Of a stretch of 64,000 bases of DNA, positions 63,878 through 64,000 are shown one piece after another. The translations under genes and the position numbers were made by a program. The DNA is from Flagellimonas flava (GTDB taxonomy: Bacteria; Bacteroidota; Bacteroidia; Flavobacteriales; Flavobacteriaceae). The notes below the pieces were generated by a model, which saw only the letters and a program-made list of their open reading frames with translations, did not search any database and was not told the origin of the DNA. The stretch's first letter is position 1; each line of letters opens with the position of its first letter. The DNA lies in NCBI RefSeq assembly GCF_900129665.1, contig NZ_FQWL01000001.1, positions 620,001 to 684,000 on the forward strand. Direction: 5' to 3'.

Positions 63878-64000
63878 ATGATTTTATCGAATAAGTTCAT
63901 AAGTGAGATTGGAGTAAGCGAGAAATACTTAAGGGATGAGCACTATAATTCAATGAAAGTCTGGTGGGCTCGAAGACCAATCCGGGCTATGAGAGCACTT
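63878..64000 (+). CDS. N-terminus of a DUF1156/COG1743-like DNA methyltransferase, cut by window edge
   Basis: An ATG at 63878 opens a frame to the window end, 41 residues: EIGVSEKYLRDEH, then MKVWWARRPIRAMRAL. The W-W-A-R-R-P phrase is the hallmark start of DUF1156 proteins, adenine-specific DNA methylases often found in anti-phage gene clusters. A TAAATTTG element (63852-63859) 18 bases before the start may be its promoter -7 box. The family call rests on this short stretch only. Confidence 0.5.
   Translation, partial: MILSNKFISEIGVSEKYLRDEHYNSMKVWWARRPIRAMRAL

Larger units (their letters stand above)
59631..64000 (+). mobile_element. Integrative mobile element, left end
   Basis: From the tRNA-like att fragment to the window edge the sequence is visibly more AT-rich and holds int, an unknown gene, an excisionase-like gene, a rolling-circle Rep gene, a small minus-strand gene and the start of a DUF1156-like gene. 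No mobilization (relaxase) or conjugation genes are visible in the part shown. The layout fits an integrative element of the NBU/IME kind with its own Rep. The right border lies outside the window. Confidence 0.75.

Noticed and set aside
1-64000. CRISPR arrays, full tRNA or rRNA genes, IS elements
   Set aside because: No regularly spaced repeats, complete cloverleaf, rRNA segment or transposase was found on either strand.

Overview
The window looks like a chromosomal segment of a Flavobacteriaceae bacterium (Bacteroidota), moderately AT-rich. The supporting signs are TANNTTTG-type promoters, a SusC/SusD pair with FecR and an ECF sigma factor, many lipoproteins, a PafA-type phosphatase, LytTR regulators, a short LeuA, and a DUF3570/DUF4266/ApbE cluster. 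The genus cannot be fixed from the sequence alone; a marine, Muricauda/Flagellimonas-like organism would fit.

Layout. 1-4.9 kb: a truncated unknown gene at the left edge, then a signalling block with a TPR histidine kinase and LuxR regulator pair, two tiny lipoproteins behind a structured leader, and a LytTR regulator whose receiver lacks the phospho-acceptor Asp. 5-14 kb: envelope lipoproteins, a thioesterase, a glutamine cyclotransferase, the SRP RNA gene, an SDR, a transaldolase, a thioredoxin-fold lipoprotein without its cysteines, and a YbiT-like ABC-F ATPase. 14-25 kb: housekeeping genes (pheT, leuA-leuB, panB, a pseudouridine synthase) mixed with secreted proteins. 24.9-31.9 kb, all on the minus strand: sdaA, thioredoxin, ApbE, DUF4266, DUF3570, TPR protein, SCO protein. 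32-36 kb: dnaK with a strong terminator, a LuxR regulator with Glu in place of the acceptor Asp, and a PD40 propeller protein. 36.5-40.7 kb: a tightly overlapping operon, modA-mop-modB-modC, then a subclass B1 metallo-beta-lactamase, then rluF. 40.9-44.7 kb: a membrane LytTR regulator, a beta-barrel-like protein, a serine hydrolase, two gene remnants (one a LysE/RhtB tail) and a HAD enzyme. 44.7-59.4 kb: a PUL-like locus (ECF sigma, FecR, SusC, SusD) followed by phospho-compound enzymes (GDPD, nucleoside phosphorylase, lipoprotein MBL-fold hydrolase, PafA phosphatase) rather than glycosidases. Its upstream side carries a ConA-like secreted protein and a divergent one-component transmembrane regulator.

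59.6-64 kb is the left end of an integrated mobile element. It starts at a fragment of a tRNA 3' end next to the tRNA's old terminator, and carries a tyrosine recombinase, an unknown protein, an excisionase-like HTH protein and a rolling-circle HUH Rep protein. Its cargo starts at the right edge with the first 41 residues of what looks like a DUF1156/COG1743 DNA methyltransferase, a family often found in anti-phage loci. The element continues beyond the window, so the cargo cannot be read here.

The strongest leads for undescribed biology are the thioredoxin-ApbE-DUF4266-DUF3570 cluster, the SusCD-linked phosphodiester/nucleoside locus with a possible antisense RNA terminator in front of susC, the metallo-beta-lactamase translationally coupled to molybdate uptake, and the Rep-carrying integrative element with a defence-like cargo gene.
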